Source: Ehretia macrophylla | Taxonomy: Eukaryota; Streptophyta; Magnoliopsida; Boraginales; Ehretiaceae | NCBI GenBank assembly: GCA_037974665.1 | Contig: CM075773.1 | Span: forward strand, 62,588,763-62,652,762 | Length of the DNA: 64,000 nt | Direction of reading: 5' to 3' | Part shown: one piece after another, positions 36,943-47,526 of the stretch | Numbering within the stretch: position 1 is the first letter of the stretch | How the letters are laid out: each line of letters begins with the position of its first letter | Notes under the pieces: model-generated | The model's input: the letters and a program-made list of their open reading frames with translations, nothing else | Databases searched by the model: none | Told to the model about the DNA's origin: nothing | Program-made: the position numbers and the translations under genes

Positions 36943-38224
36943 GTCTCTATTGTTTATATATTTTTTTAATATAATCTTTAATATTTTAAAAAATTTATAG
37001 TAATTTTTAATATTTACAAAAGTTATTCAAAATGGTCAATATTATTCAAATTTAATCAATTAATCTTTATTATTTTTTTAAAAATTCAATCATAATAGTG
37101 AAGTCAAGGGTGAATTCAGAATTTTTTCTTAATGAGTGCTGTAGCACATAATTTTTTAACTAAATAAATATATATTTTTTAGTAGGACTGACGAATTTCT
37201 TAGCTAGAAATTCATAGATATTTTATATACTTAATTTTAAGGGAAAAAAAAACATAAATTTTTAATTTTTTGGGTCAGTGAGAACTACAGTAGGATCCAA
37301 CAGTACTGGGTGGAGTGTGCCATCTTTTGCTTAAAAAACTTATTAACTAGAAGCCTGAAATGAGAAAATCATGAGGTTTCATCCTAAAATCAAATATTAG
37401 AGTTAAGTAGAATAATTCAAATTTTATATTGGGGTCTTAAAATTCATTATTTATCTATATAAAATAATTAAATTCTCCAACATCGCCATTCAGGTGTGAC
37501 TGCTGATAGATTGTTAAAAGTGTATTAATGTACTAGTCAAAGAAGTTGCTTTGAATTGTTTGGAATAGTTGTTCACCAGAGTCAGTGTACGTGTGACTCA
37601 AGAATCTGGTCGAACGTGGCTGGACAAATTATACGTTCACCCAGCTCGGGTACCATGAAAAAAATTATAGGGTTTTGATGAGGGATAAATATATGACCTG
37701 ATGTAAAATATCGACTTTACTCTCAGTAGATTGAGGGAGTCACATTAATTTGAGGAGGTCGGGCATAACTGACCTAACATAGCCATGACTTACTATCTGA
37801 CCACTTTGTGATCTAATTCACCTCGAGAGGCGGTAGGTCGGGCACCGACAAGATCCTGTAAAATCCAAAAAAAATTCCTTAAGTAGTATAAATATTTGTC
37901 TACAGTAAAAGATAACTCATTTTCCCTCTAAATACTTTCTATTTACAAATAGTTATTGAGCAATATCAAATTATTAACTTGAGCATTGGAGTGCTCATAC
38001 GAGAAGAACTCGCAGTTTAGATCCGATCGATCAAGTGCCCTAGGTCATCAAATTCAAGTTTTCTACCTTAACATGTTCCATTCTAAACGAATTAGTATTC
38101 AATAGAGTAGCCCAAAGTTTGATTACTGGTTTTGAGACTTATTACTTATATATTTAGGACAATTGAATTCTTCAATATTAAGGTGGGTTCCTAATCCAAT
38201 TTTAACCTAATGCACTGTATCCCT
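36943..38224. other. Intergenic AT-rich DNA with an LTR-like remnant
   Basis: About 37690-38060 reads like the promoter half of a decayed LTR: GGTCGGGCA boxes, AGTATAAATATT (a TATA box, near 37888), then GAGCAATATCAAATTATT and a GC-rich CATTGGAGTGCTCATACGAG. No partner LTR was found. Confidence 0.4.
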
Positions 38225-38233
38225 TTATTTGTA

Positions 38234-38648
38234 GGGAAAATATCACAATTGGTCCATATTGTTTTACTTAAATTTTAAATTCATGTCTATTGTTCAAAAT
38301 TAGTCAATTTAATCCCTGTTGTTTCTCCAAATTTTTTAAATTCATTCTATTGTTTAAAATTAGTCAATTTAGTCCTTATTATTTCTAAAAAAAATTAATT
38401 TAGTCCCTATTATTTAAAAAAATCAATTTAGTTTGTGTCTGAATTAGCTAAATTGAAACTTTTTGAGAAATAATAGAGACTAAAATAATTTTTTTCTGAA
38501 AATAATAGAGACTAAATTTCCTAATTTTAAATAGTAGGGATAAATTTAAAACTTTTAAAATAATAATAAGAATTAAATTGACTAAATTTAAATAATATGG
38601 GCGAAATTAAAAACTTAAAAAAAAAAGGATTATATGTGCTATTTTCCC
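38234..38648. mobile_element. Mutator-like TIR element, 415 bp, perfect 9-bp target duplication
   Basis: Starts GGGAAAATATCAC and ends GTGCTATTTTCCC. TTATTTGTA occurs at 38225-38233 and again at 38649-38657. Inside, both arms carry repeated (T)AGTC(C/T)(C/T)TATT and AATTTAGTC tracts in opposite orientation. Confidence 0.87.
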
Positions 38649-39019
38649 TTATTTGTACATATAAATAGCTAGCTGGTAGTTGGTGAGCTTTTTTTTTTTT
38701 GGTCAAAGGTAGTTGGTGAGCTGACCGGCAACATATAGCCCATGCCAACCAAAGCTTGTATCAGACCAAAGGACAAGGAAAAAAAAATAAAAAAATACCA
38801 AAGCTTCTTCTAAGCCAAAGGATTAGCCACCTCTGAAGCTGCTTAAAGCATCTCGCCTAGGGCCAATGCATCAAAGCCATTGGTTTCCATTTTCTCCTTG
38901 GGACGATACACGAATCAAGCAAGCAATTATTATATCTAAAGGTGTGTAGTAAATCTAAAATAGAGTGATTATTAAATGATATATATTCCCTGATATTTCT
39001 CAAAAAAGAAACTATTTTT

Positions 39020-39702
39020 GGGCAAAAATCATTTTAGTCCTTAAGGTTTATTTTAAAGATCAAATTGATCCCCCAAGTTTGTAAAAAGACTAAATTGGTC
39101 TCTCCAATTAATTTTTATTAGTCAAATATTAATAGTTAAATGATTGACTGAGTTAAAAGACCATTATATCCTTAGGCAAAATATATTATAAAAGAAAATT
39201 ACAATAAAATTCTAAATCAGTCTAAAAAAAACATAATTCACATAATTCGCGTAAGAAAAAAAAACTAAAAAATATAAGTTCAAACATAAACAAATTAAAT
39301 TCACTAATATATCATTAAAAAATAAACAATCATCATGCACATAATTAACAGCGAGGGTACCGCCCAGAAAAGAGAATAAATCATGATTGTTCATTTTTTA
39401 ACGATATATTACTAACTTTAATTTGTTTATGTTTAAACTGATATTTTTTAGTTTTAGTTTTTTTTTCTTACGCGAATTATGTGAATTATGTTTTTTTTAG
39501 ACTAATTTAGACTTTTATTGTAATTTTCTTTTATAATATATTTTGTCTAAAGATATAATGGTCTTTTAACTCAGTCAACCATTTGACTGTTAATATTTGG
39601 CTAACAAAAATTAACTAAAGGGACCTTTTTAGTCTTTTTGTAAATTTGAAGGACCAATTTAATTTTTAGAGTAAATCTCAGGGACTAAAATGGTTTTGAC
39701 CC
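39020..39702. mobile_element. Large foldback element, arms about 310 bp, spacer about 45 bp
   Basis: Left end GGGCAAAAATCATTTTAGTC, right end complement GGGTCAAAACCATTTTAGTC. The arms pair nearly continuously, for example TTAAAAGACCATTATATCCT with ATAATGGTCTTTTAA and CATAATTCACATAATTCGCG with CGCGAATTATGTGAATTATG. The loop around 39336-39380 is GC-richer (CAGCGAGGGTACCGCC). Short ATTTTT flanks suggest a duplication but it is AT-only. No coding capacity. Confidence 0.88.
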
Positions 39703-40051
39703 ATTTTTATACCTATGCAGTATGCCCTGAGAGATATGTGCAGTCAGGGAAAGTGGGACCTAAATGTGGTGGGGAATCCTGCAAAGTGGAGTTTGGATCT
39801 CGCGGCCAGTTTGTTAAACTTGTCACATGATTGCCCGTTCAACGATTGCGACAACACCTTTCATTCATTTAGGACACTATTATTTTTTTTTCCTTTCTTT
39901 TACTATTTTATCCTTCCATTAATCCAATTGACAATACATGGAAGTATAGGTTTATTTTTTATTTTTTACAAAACAAGCAAAATTGTGTATTCCTGAAACG
40001 GAGAGGAACTTGGAAGCATAGTTTATTTATGATAACCATTATTTTCCCTTT

Positions 40052-40533
40052 ACACTATGCATAGATTGGGTAAAATGGGTGGAGAGGAAAGGATACAAAG
40101 AGGAGGAAGAGAATATCCCTTTCCTTCTTTGAATTAATTCTTTAATGGAAGTGAAAGAAAATATACAGATTGGAGAATTCTTTAATCAGGTCACATCTGT
40201 TCTTCTTTTTTTTTTTCCCCCCTTCTAAATTAGGATAAAATGGAAGAAAATGAAGTGATAGTTTCTCAAAAAAAAAAAAAAAACACTATCCTATCTCTCA
40301 TTGTTGCTTTTGTATATTTAGTAATTTTACATCTACAATTATCCTTCACTTTCATTTCATTCTCCAACCGAAATAGGAAACCGTAACTTTTCACTTTCAT
40401 TTCACTCTCCCTTTCCTTTTTCTTCTTCATTTATAGCTATTCAAAAAAGGAAACTCATTTCCTTTCCTTTATGATTTTTTTCCTCTAACTTCCCTTCCTT
40501 TCCTTTCCCTCATGAAACCAAACATAGTGTTAA
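40052..40533. mobile_element. Possible MITE
   Basis: TTACACTATG and GGAGAGGAAAGG at the left have a partial inverted match in CCTTTCC and AAACATAGTGTTAA at the right. The interior is rich in CTTTCC/GGAAAG. Ends are approximate. Confidence 0.4.
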
Positions 40534-42097
40534 GTCTTTGTTTTTCTTTGTTCCTTGTGAATAGGAGCGGATCAAATCCCAGTACACTGTCAAATTTATT
40601 GACATTTTACTGAACTTGAACAATTTCTTTTTAATATTATACTGTTTCAAAGATCTTGAATTTGAACTTATTTCCATCCATCATAAATATTGTGGGGCTC
40701 ATAACTGAATTGAAATATAAATATTGGTTATTGTACTATAAAGTATATGATATTAAGGTGATTTCAATATAATCTTGTCGAGAATGATTTTCTCGTCATA
40801 AAAAAAAATGTAAATACCCGTTACAACCTTTCAGAAGTTTTTGGTATTCCATGAGCTACTAATAAATGATATGACATAGTTAAGCAACAAAATTTCGTCT
40901 CCGTTATTGAATAACGAATTTGTAGGCATCATTCAATGCAAGCTGCTTAAGTGTTCAATCTTTTAGCCAACATTTCATCCCTCATCACCATTCTAATCTA
41001 ATATATTATTATAGAAACACAAACGAATATATGACCATTTTTTGTTTTTTTTGTTTTTTTGTTAGATGCTTATGACATAATTGTGTCTACTAGCTAATAT
41101 TCTAGTTCACCTTAGAAGCTCTACGAAGCTTTACGTAAGCTTGCTTTTAATTATATACATATATGATTCATTAATCTTTTTAACTAAATAGATTGACTTT
41201 TATAGAGTATCGAATAAGTGAAAAGCAAGTTAAGATGTGAGGTATGACTACTTTGAACTTAGGCAAGTGGCAATTAAAAAACAAATTCAAATTCATAATT
41301 GGTTTTGACAATTATTTATCCCATTATAGCTCCAATATACCACAATCTAAGACTCCACTTTAAATAACTTACATTTAATGGTAAGACAACGTTTCTAAAG
41401 TTAAGGTGGATAGGACCCATATGTTTTTCTAATACATTCATACATATATATATATTAGAAAAACAAAGGCAGATGCATTAATACTAGAGTAGGCATTACA
41501 GCCCCCATTCACTTTAATTTTTTTTTATAAAAAAAATATATATATTTTTAATATATTTATATTTCAATAAATTTTATTAACCTCTTAAAAAAATTATCAA
41601 TATATAAATATTAAATTGTGTGATTTTACTTTACTGAATAAAAATCTTAGATCCGCCCTTATATGTTTGTTTATGTTATAGACACAATTAATAAAGATAA
41701 GTATAATTGGTGCATAATATACGTTTCCACATTTGGTTATGACATGGTCCATGCCAATTGTCTTTTGATTTGGTAGTAAACCCTAATCAAGGAAGATGAC
41801 AAACATGGTGCTGACAAGTTGGTCATAGATTAGATTTCTAAGGGCATATCTATCCAAATAAAAAACATTAACGGAGGGCTGAGGAGGGTGTTGGGGGGGA
41901 CCCCCATAAAAACCTTCGTTTCTCGAAATGTACTTATAATTGCTGTCTGTCTTTATCGTATTCTCATACGAATGAAAGCAATTATCTCGTCAACCTCCAT
42001 TGTTGCCTAGCTATTTTCTTTTGTATTCTCATCTTTTTCTTCTTCATTTCGTAAGCTTTTTTTTGTTGTCTTAACATTTTTATCAAATTTGGCAACA
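40534..42097 (+). other. Upstream region and 5' UTR of the PYL gene
   Basis: No other gene. A repeat end (about 41490-41665, finishing TTAGATCCGCCCTT) precedes the promoter. The 5' UTR probably starts in the 41930-42060 region, after ACTTATAATTGC (about 41933), but no firm TATA box or abscisic-acid element (ACGTGKC) was found. Confidence 0.45.
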
Positions 42098-42643
42098 ATG
42101 GACCGTGCCCAAATCCCACAAGGCCTAACCCCAGAAGAATTCAATGAGCTAGAGCAACTTATTCTCACGTACCACACCTTCGAATCTTTGCCTAAAACAT
42201 GCACATCTTTAATAACACAACGTATTGATGCACCAGCAAATGTTGTGTGGCCATTCGTTAGGCGATTTGATAATCCACAAAAGTACAAGCACTTCATCAA
42301 GAGTTGCAAGATGATAGGTGATGGCGGTGTTGGTAGCATCAGAGAAGTTACCGTAATTTCAGGCCTGCCTGCTTCAACAAGCACCGAGAGGCTAGAGATT
42401 TTGGATGACGAAAAACATATCTTGAGTTTTCGCGTCGTTGGAGGTCAGCATAGGTTAAACAATTATCGATCCGTTACATCAGTTAATGAGTTCAAGAAAG
42501 AAGGTAAGATTTACACCATTGTTTTGGAATCTTACATAGTTGACATCCCAGAAGGCAATACAAGTGAAGATACAAAGATGTTTACCGACACTGTTGTCAA
42601 ACTGAATCTTCAAAAGCTTGGTGTGGTTTCAATGGCATCCTAA
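42098..42643 (+). CDS. PYL2: Abscisic acid receptor, PYL2-like, single exon
   Basis: START-fold (PYR/PYL/RCAR) receptor. Ligand-bound protein docks to and inhibits clade A PP2C phosphatases, freeing SnRK2 kinases; it acts in cytosol and nucleus. 181 residues, close to AtPYL2 in length and sequence. Visible features: K64 (ligand carboxylate contact in the family), gate SGLPA at 88-92, STERLE with Glu97, latch HRL at 118-120, NYRSVTSVN, VLESYIVDIPEGNTSEDTK and a C-terminal helix with VVKLNLQKLGV. The gene is intronless, as in the PYR1/PYL1-6 group. The start is the ATG at 42098 in the context AACAATGG; the in-frame codon before it is not ATG. Oddity: residue 117, just before the latch, is Gln (codon CAG), whereas PYR1 and PYL2 have Glu. 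The reading frame is intact and the gene is probably active. Confidence 0.96.
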   Translation: MDRAQIPQGLTPEEFNELEQLILTYHTFESLPKTCTSLITQRIDAPANVVWPFVRRFDNPQKYKHFIKSCKMIGDGGVGSIREVTVISGLPASTSTERLEILDDEKHILSFRVVGGQHRLNNYRSVTSVNEFKKEGKIYTIVLESYIVDIPEGNTSEDTKMFTDTVVKLNLQKLGVVSMAS

Positions 42644-42960
42644 TGAATGATCATCCAAAAAATCATATGATGGTGATGGTGGTGGTAGTTATGATGGTTG
42701 TGTCGCATATTTTTCTTTGAATATTTGCTTGGTGGTTAGCATGGTTGCAAGTTGAAATTGGTTTATACATAGTATTTTATTTCTAGTTTTGGTGAATTTA
42801 ATATTAGTTTTTGTTGGCTAAAGAATTCACTTCTAGTTTCCTGGCTGTCATCAAAACTAATTATTTCTTCTGATCAATAAATTAGACTTGAGTTCTAGTT
42901 TTGGCTGTCGTCAAAACTAATTATTTCTTCTCAATAAAGAATTGATTGATTTGGCACATC
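42644..42960 (+). terminator. PYL 3' UTR with a duplicated poly(A)-signal segment
   Basis: GGCTGTCATCAAAACTAATT at 42843 and GGCTGTCGTCAAAACTAATT at 42903 show a 60-bp tandem duplication. Each copy contains CAATAAA, giving AATAAA at 42876-42881 and 42933-42938. Two alternative poly(A) sites are therefore possible. Confidence 0.7.
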
Positions 42961-43596
42961 TTTTTTTTTCTTTTGAATTGTAAGTCAAGCTGTATTTGGT
43001 TTCTGATTTTTCAATACGGCAATCTACAGAAATGACTGATATCATCATAACTACATAATCGACACTACCCAGTGGGATTTATTTTAATTTGTTTTAATTT
43101 AGTTTGCAATTTGTTACTTTATGAATGAGCTAGCTTCAATAAGTTTTTTGGGTTTCAATTGAATGAGGTACTCTATAATGTATTGCCCATGACTTCTTCG
43201 TCAGAAAAACAAAATTGTGCAGAAATTCTAAATAACCATGCAGCTATGTCATCAAACTGTTCAATTGTCAGCCAATATGTCACTATTTTGACTCTATTCA
43301 ATAGTTACGATAAGCTTTAGTTTTTTTTTTCTTTTCTACTATGGAAAATTCTTTTCGAAAAACCTTTAAAATTCACGTAAACGTATCAAATTTCGAAACA
43401 CACAAACTTTATACACCATTTATATTTGTGTATTATTGTAGTGCAAGATCATTGTTACGTGGGTTTCCTGAGTGTATTGAATGAAATTGTGGATCCCTTA
43501 TCAGTGTTCGTGCACTCCAGCATATAATTAAAGTGATTGAATTTATTGCAAGGGATAGAGTTGAGCTTGTAATTCATGAGGTGTCAGTTGACTTAA

Positions 43597-43629
<33 letters not shown>

Positions 43630-44714
43630 GCAACTTGTGTTTACCTTTTCGTGTGGTATCGATGTCAACCCAATTACTGTTCAATGGCGGAGAAAGAGAT
43701 GGTGATGATCTGTTGAGAGACTTGTGATTTACCTTAAGGGACATGTGACCTTCAAAATGCTCAGCCACTAACTTGTTTACTTTAGTTTTTATGCATGATG
43801 CTTTTGAAGTTCTAATGTTACTTTGTTTTCGTCATGCTTTCTATCTTTGATCTCGTCCGTTAGTATTCACCGCCCCAAGCTGCTCAGCCATGCAGTCATA
43901 TTGTTAGACTAGTTGTATACTTATCGTGTAAGACCGACTCCAACAGTTATATTATGTTGTCGTAAATTTATATGAAAAATCTAACAAGTTTTACGCTGGC
44001 TGTTGGTAGCCTAACGCAACCCTCCTCATTTATCTGGGTTTGAGACCGGCCATGTCAAGGAGTAACCCCTAACACAGGCAGAGTTTATGATTTAATTCAA
44101 AATTTAAAAAAATTAAATAGTTAGATTTAATTCTTAAAAACTATTCATAAATTTTTTATTATATTTAATTTTTATTTTTTAAATATAAATTTCTTTTAAA
44201 ATGAAAAACTAATTTTTTTAAATATTTTTATTTTATTTCTTTTTTATTTTTATTTTTATTATTTTATTAATTTCATTTTTTTAATTTAACAATTTAATTT
44301 AGATTGTTATGTATTTTTCTTATTTTATTTTTTTATTTTTTATTTTTTTTTTTTATTTTTATTTTATTTTTTTTTTATTTATTTTTGAATTTTTAAGAAT
44401 AACGTGAGTTTGAGAAAAAAAGAAGAAGAAGTCGTAATAGATAGGTAATTGTAGTTAGGATAAGTATTTTTGTCTTTTTATTTCTCTAAAACATTCTCAC
44501 AACTTGGGAATGTTAAATTTCTGCCCCCTTACATGGGCATGAAAATTGTGAAAATTATGGAAATAAGTATTTCGATGAATGTCATATGTCCAAGAATATT
44601 TTCTTACTGTGAAAACAAATATGAGAATATCACATTTTTTACTTTACATTTTCAAAAATCCTGTAAGATTTTGCGAACCAAACCCCCCTTAGCTGACTCG
44701 TTTTTCCTCAATGT
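42961..44714. other. Intergenic, no gene seen
   Basis: Includes (GA)n at 43597-43622 and a long T/A-only stretch at 44150-44400. The segment 44460-44700 (CATTCTCACAACTTGGGAAT through AACCAAACCCCCCTTA) looks like a MITE end. Open frames crossing the GA repeat are not supported. Confidence 0.5.
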
Positions 44715-44869
44715 TAGCTCTCATTTCTCGGGTCACACGTGAGGAGGGATGTTGGAATATACATTCCTTCCACATTGAAAAATCACCAACTCCAAATAAA
44801 CCATATAAGATCTTAAGCTACTCCACTTGACACATATTAATTTAAAATAGAAACCTATGATTCTTAACA
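44715..44869 (+). mobile_element. TRIM fragment: internal 3' end plus one LTR
   Basis: GGTCACACGTGAGGAGGGA (44731-44749) matches the polypurine end of the TRIM at 49425. It is followed by a 120-bp LTR, 44750-44869, starting TGTTGGAATATACATT and ending GATTCTTAACA. The 5' LTR and most of the interior are missing. Confidence 0.7.
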
Positions 44870-45180
44870 ATTAGAAATGCGCCAGAGTTATTGAGTCTGT
44901 CGTTCCTCTCAACCCAAATATTATAGATACAAGATGTAAAAGAAATTCAAAGTAGATTAGCTTTAAGACTTTTGCAAAAGCAAGTTCTATATAACCAAAG
45001 GAGATTATCATCATATCCTAGTTTGAGAACCTTCTCGAAATATAGGAGATTATCATCATATCCTAGTTTGAGAACTTTCTCGAAATATCAGTTTTCTTCA
45101 AGCATTGCTTCAAGATTGTTGTAGAGAATGGACAGTCAAAGAAAAGGTGGTCAGTCAAAGAAAATATGATCTTTATCTAT
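44870..45180 (-). pseudogene. LINE C-terminal remnant
   Basis: The minus strand, across stops, reads FFDCPFSTTILKQCL (the His/Cys-type HLFFDCPFS motif that opens the zf-RVT tail) and then SFTSCIYNIWVERNDRL, matching the W-x-ERN-x-R motif. Both are hallmarks of plant L1 elements. The frame is broken by stops and by a 45-bp tandem duplication at 45000-45089. Confidence 0.65.
45000..45089. repeat. 45-bp tandem duplication
   Basis: GGAGATTATCATCATATCCT starts at 45000 and at 45045; the two copies differ at about two positions. It lies inside the LINE remnant. Confidence 0.9.
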
Positions 45181-45189
45181 TTGATCTTT

Positions 45190-45477
45190 ATTTCCAGAGA
45201 ACTATATAAACAATCAAATAAAATTATTTTTTTAAATTTCCATTCGCTACATCGTCGCCTTCTACGTCTAATTTGATGTGTGATCGCAAATTCATAGTAA
45301 ATCTTTTGGCACCAGAAATTGCGCCGCCTTAGCCCATGAATGCTAGCGATGTTATGGCAATGATGATTTTGCATATGCATCGCTTTGCCTAATTTTTTCA
45401 CTAATCCGTTGCAATTTTGTTGACCAAAAAAACATTCCATAGCCAAATTTTGTCGCCTGAGAACATTTTTCTGTAGT
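45190..45477 (-). mobile_element. CACTA-like transposon end
   Basis: On the minus strand the sequence from 45477 begins CACTACAGAAAAATG, close to the CACTACAAGAAAA terminus of plant CACTA (En/Spm) elements. It continues with subterminal repeats containing GGCGACAAAATTT and GGCGACGATG. The other end was not found; the element is probably truncated at the LINE remnant. The open frame at 45177-45548 is a by-product. Confidence 0.6.
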
Positions 45478-45601
45478 GTTTGTTTGCATAGTATGATTCT
45501 TTTCGTATTATTTGGGTAGTTATATACATTCATAAGATTTGAGGGCAATTTTCATTGATTGGTACAAGGGAGACGGTTAAGGGATACAAAATATACATTA
45601 A

Positions 45602-46047
45602 GACTCCGTTTGTTTACCGTAAAATATTTTTTTTGGAAAATATTTTCTGAATTTTACAGTGTTTGGTAACACCGAAAAATTAGTTAATCGTAAAATATTT
45701 TTTGGTTAGAAATTACAGTTGCTTTTTCTTAAGTTTACGGTGTTTGGTAACACCGTAAAATTAGTCAACCGTAAAATATTTTTCGGTCAACAATTGCGGC
45801 TAGTACAAAATTTTGTAAAATGTTTTACGGGATTTTAGGAGAATAAAATATTTTACGAAACTCACGATACATTCAAACACTAGAAAATATTTTCCAGTAA
45901 TTTATTTTTTGGAAAAATATTTTTCTTCAATAAGTTATTTTACTGCAAACAAACGGAGTCTTATAAAATATTTTATTTTTAAAATAAATATTTTCTACAA
46001 AAAATATTTTACACAAGTAAATTATTTTACGACAAACAAACTGAGCC
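45602..46047. mobile_element. Harbinger-like MITE, copy 2 (inverted), duplicated right terminus
   Basis: 446 bp between TAA target duplications (45599-45601 and 46048-46050). Left end GACTCCGTTTGTTTACCGTA. The right terminal sequence occurs twice: CAAACAAACGGAGTC ending 45960 and CAAACAAACTGAGCC ending 46047, 87 bp apart. GTGTTTGGTAACACCGTAAA appears in the core. This is copy 1 in reverse complement. Confidence 0.88.
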
Positions 46048-46050
46048 TAA

Positions 46051-47526
46051 AAGATAAATTGTATACATACGGGGATAATGTCATATTAAACCTTTGATTT
46101 AATATATTATATTGGGAAGGAATAATGATATCGAAGTCAAAAAAGTACATTATGCGTCGTCTAATGAGCCTTTTATTACACCAAAAGCCTTTTTTTTTTG
46201 TTGGGTGGAAGGGGTGATAAAGTCAACCAATACCAGTAGTTGCAAAGTCAACTGCTAATAGTATTTCTAGAAATGTTAAATATCACTTTATTTTTATCAT
46301 TCAAATACCACTTCATATATGTATGTTTTGATGGTATATTAAAAGAAGAAAAATAAATTAAAAAGTTTGTTATTTTAGCACGCCAACTAAGTATTCATGT
46401 AAAAAATGATATATATTTCAGTGATAAATATATATATATATATATATGGCAATGCTCTAGCATTTGTAAGTTGTTTGGAATACAAAAAACACAATTAGTA
46501 GGTAAGGAGTGTGATCTGAATTATTTAGCAATTAATTCAGCAACTCGATTGAGTAATTGTCAAATGTACACTTAATCAAGCAGATAGAAAGCTGGAGGAA
46601 TCTACATTTTTTATATGGACATTACCTAAGAGCAAAAATCATATGTTTTTATGCAAGAGTGCATCACTGTTCATATGTACTCTATTTTAATTGGGTAATG
46701 GTATTGAAACTATTGATTCTTGGTGTAGGCATATATGTGTGTGTGGGTATGTGAGTTTTGTAAAAGGAGTGAAGAAGAAAGAAAGAGGAAGAAGAAATTA
46801 AGGACTATGGAGAAAAAGAAAGAAAAAACGAAAATGAGAAAGAGAAATAGTAAGGACAAAATGGTCATTGACCAATTTTGTTAACTCTAACAAAATGAGG
46901 GTGTTGAGGTGTGCGTGCTAAATTAAAAGAAATACAAAGAGATTATAAGTTAACTACAGTGCCATAAGGTAGTCTGGTGTACTAATTTCGATAACCACAA
47001 GAAGGTGTTGTGCAATTTACCTGTTATTGAAATGCTAGTTCAAATGCATCAATTACGAGTGCTTAGTCTAATGATATTCAGTAATAAAGTTGATTATCCA
47101 TATTAACCTAAAATTGAAGAGTAAAATTGACATGCTAGTGTTTAAAAAATAATGAACTTCAGACCTATCAAAAACAGCAATGTTGCGATCAACATCAGCA
47201 ATGTTGTTGTACACTCTTGCTTCATTGATGTCATTTTATTTCTGACCAAAAAGAGAAAATGTCATTTTATTTGCTGAAGAAACTATCACTATATATTGTA
47301 TGATGGAAAGTCTTCTAATTAACACCATCTTATTACATTACTAAAGCCGATTTTGGTTTTTTTTTTTTGTTTTTGATACAACGGAAGTCGAAAATGCGAT
47401 TCAAATATAAAATATTTGATTTTAATAAATGATACTATCCGATCATTCAATCTAACTTTTGGGTGATTTTGGTGCTTTCACTCCCGGACAACTCTATTAC
47501 GTAGTTGTTCAAGTTGCAATAATAGG
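46051..47526. other. Intergenic, downstream of the sulfotransferase
   Basis: (TA)n at 46430-46447, a purine-rich AAGAAAGAG tract at 46770-46850, and a G/T-rich patch at 46725-46760. No gene. Confidence 0.5.

Noticed and set aside
42089..42097. Extra N-terminal codons before the PYL start
   Set aside because: The upstream codon is TTG, not ATG; the ATG at 42098 has a good plant context.
45177..45548. Open frame of 123 codons on the minus strand
   Set aside because: It crosses a CACTA-like terminus and its subterminal repeats; no domain.
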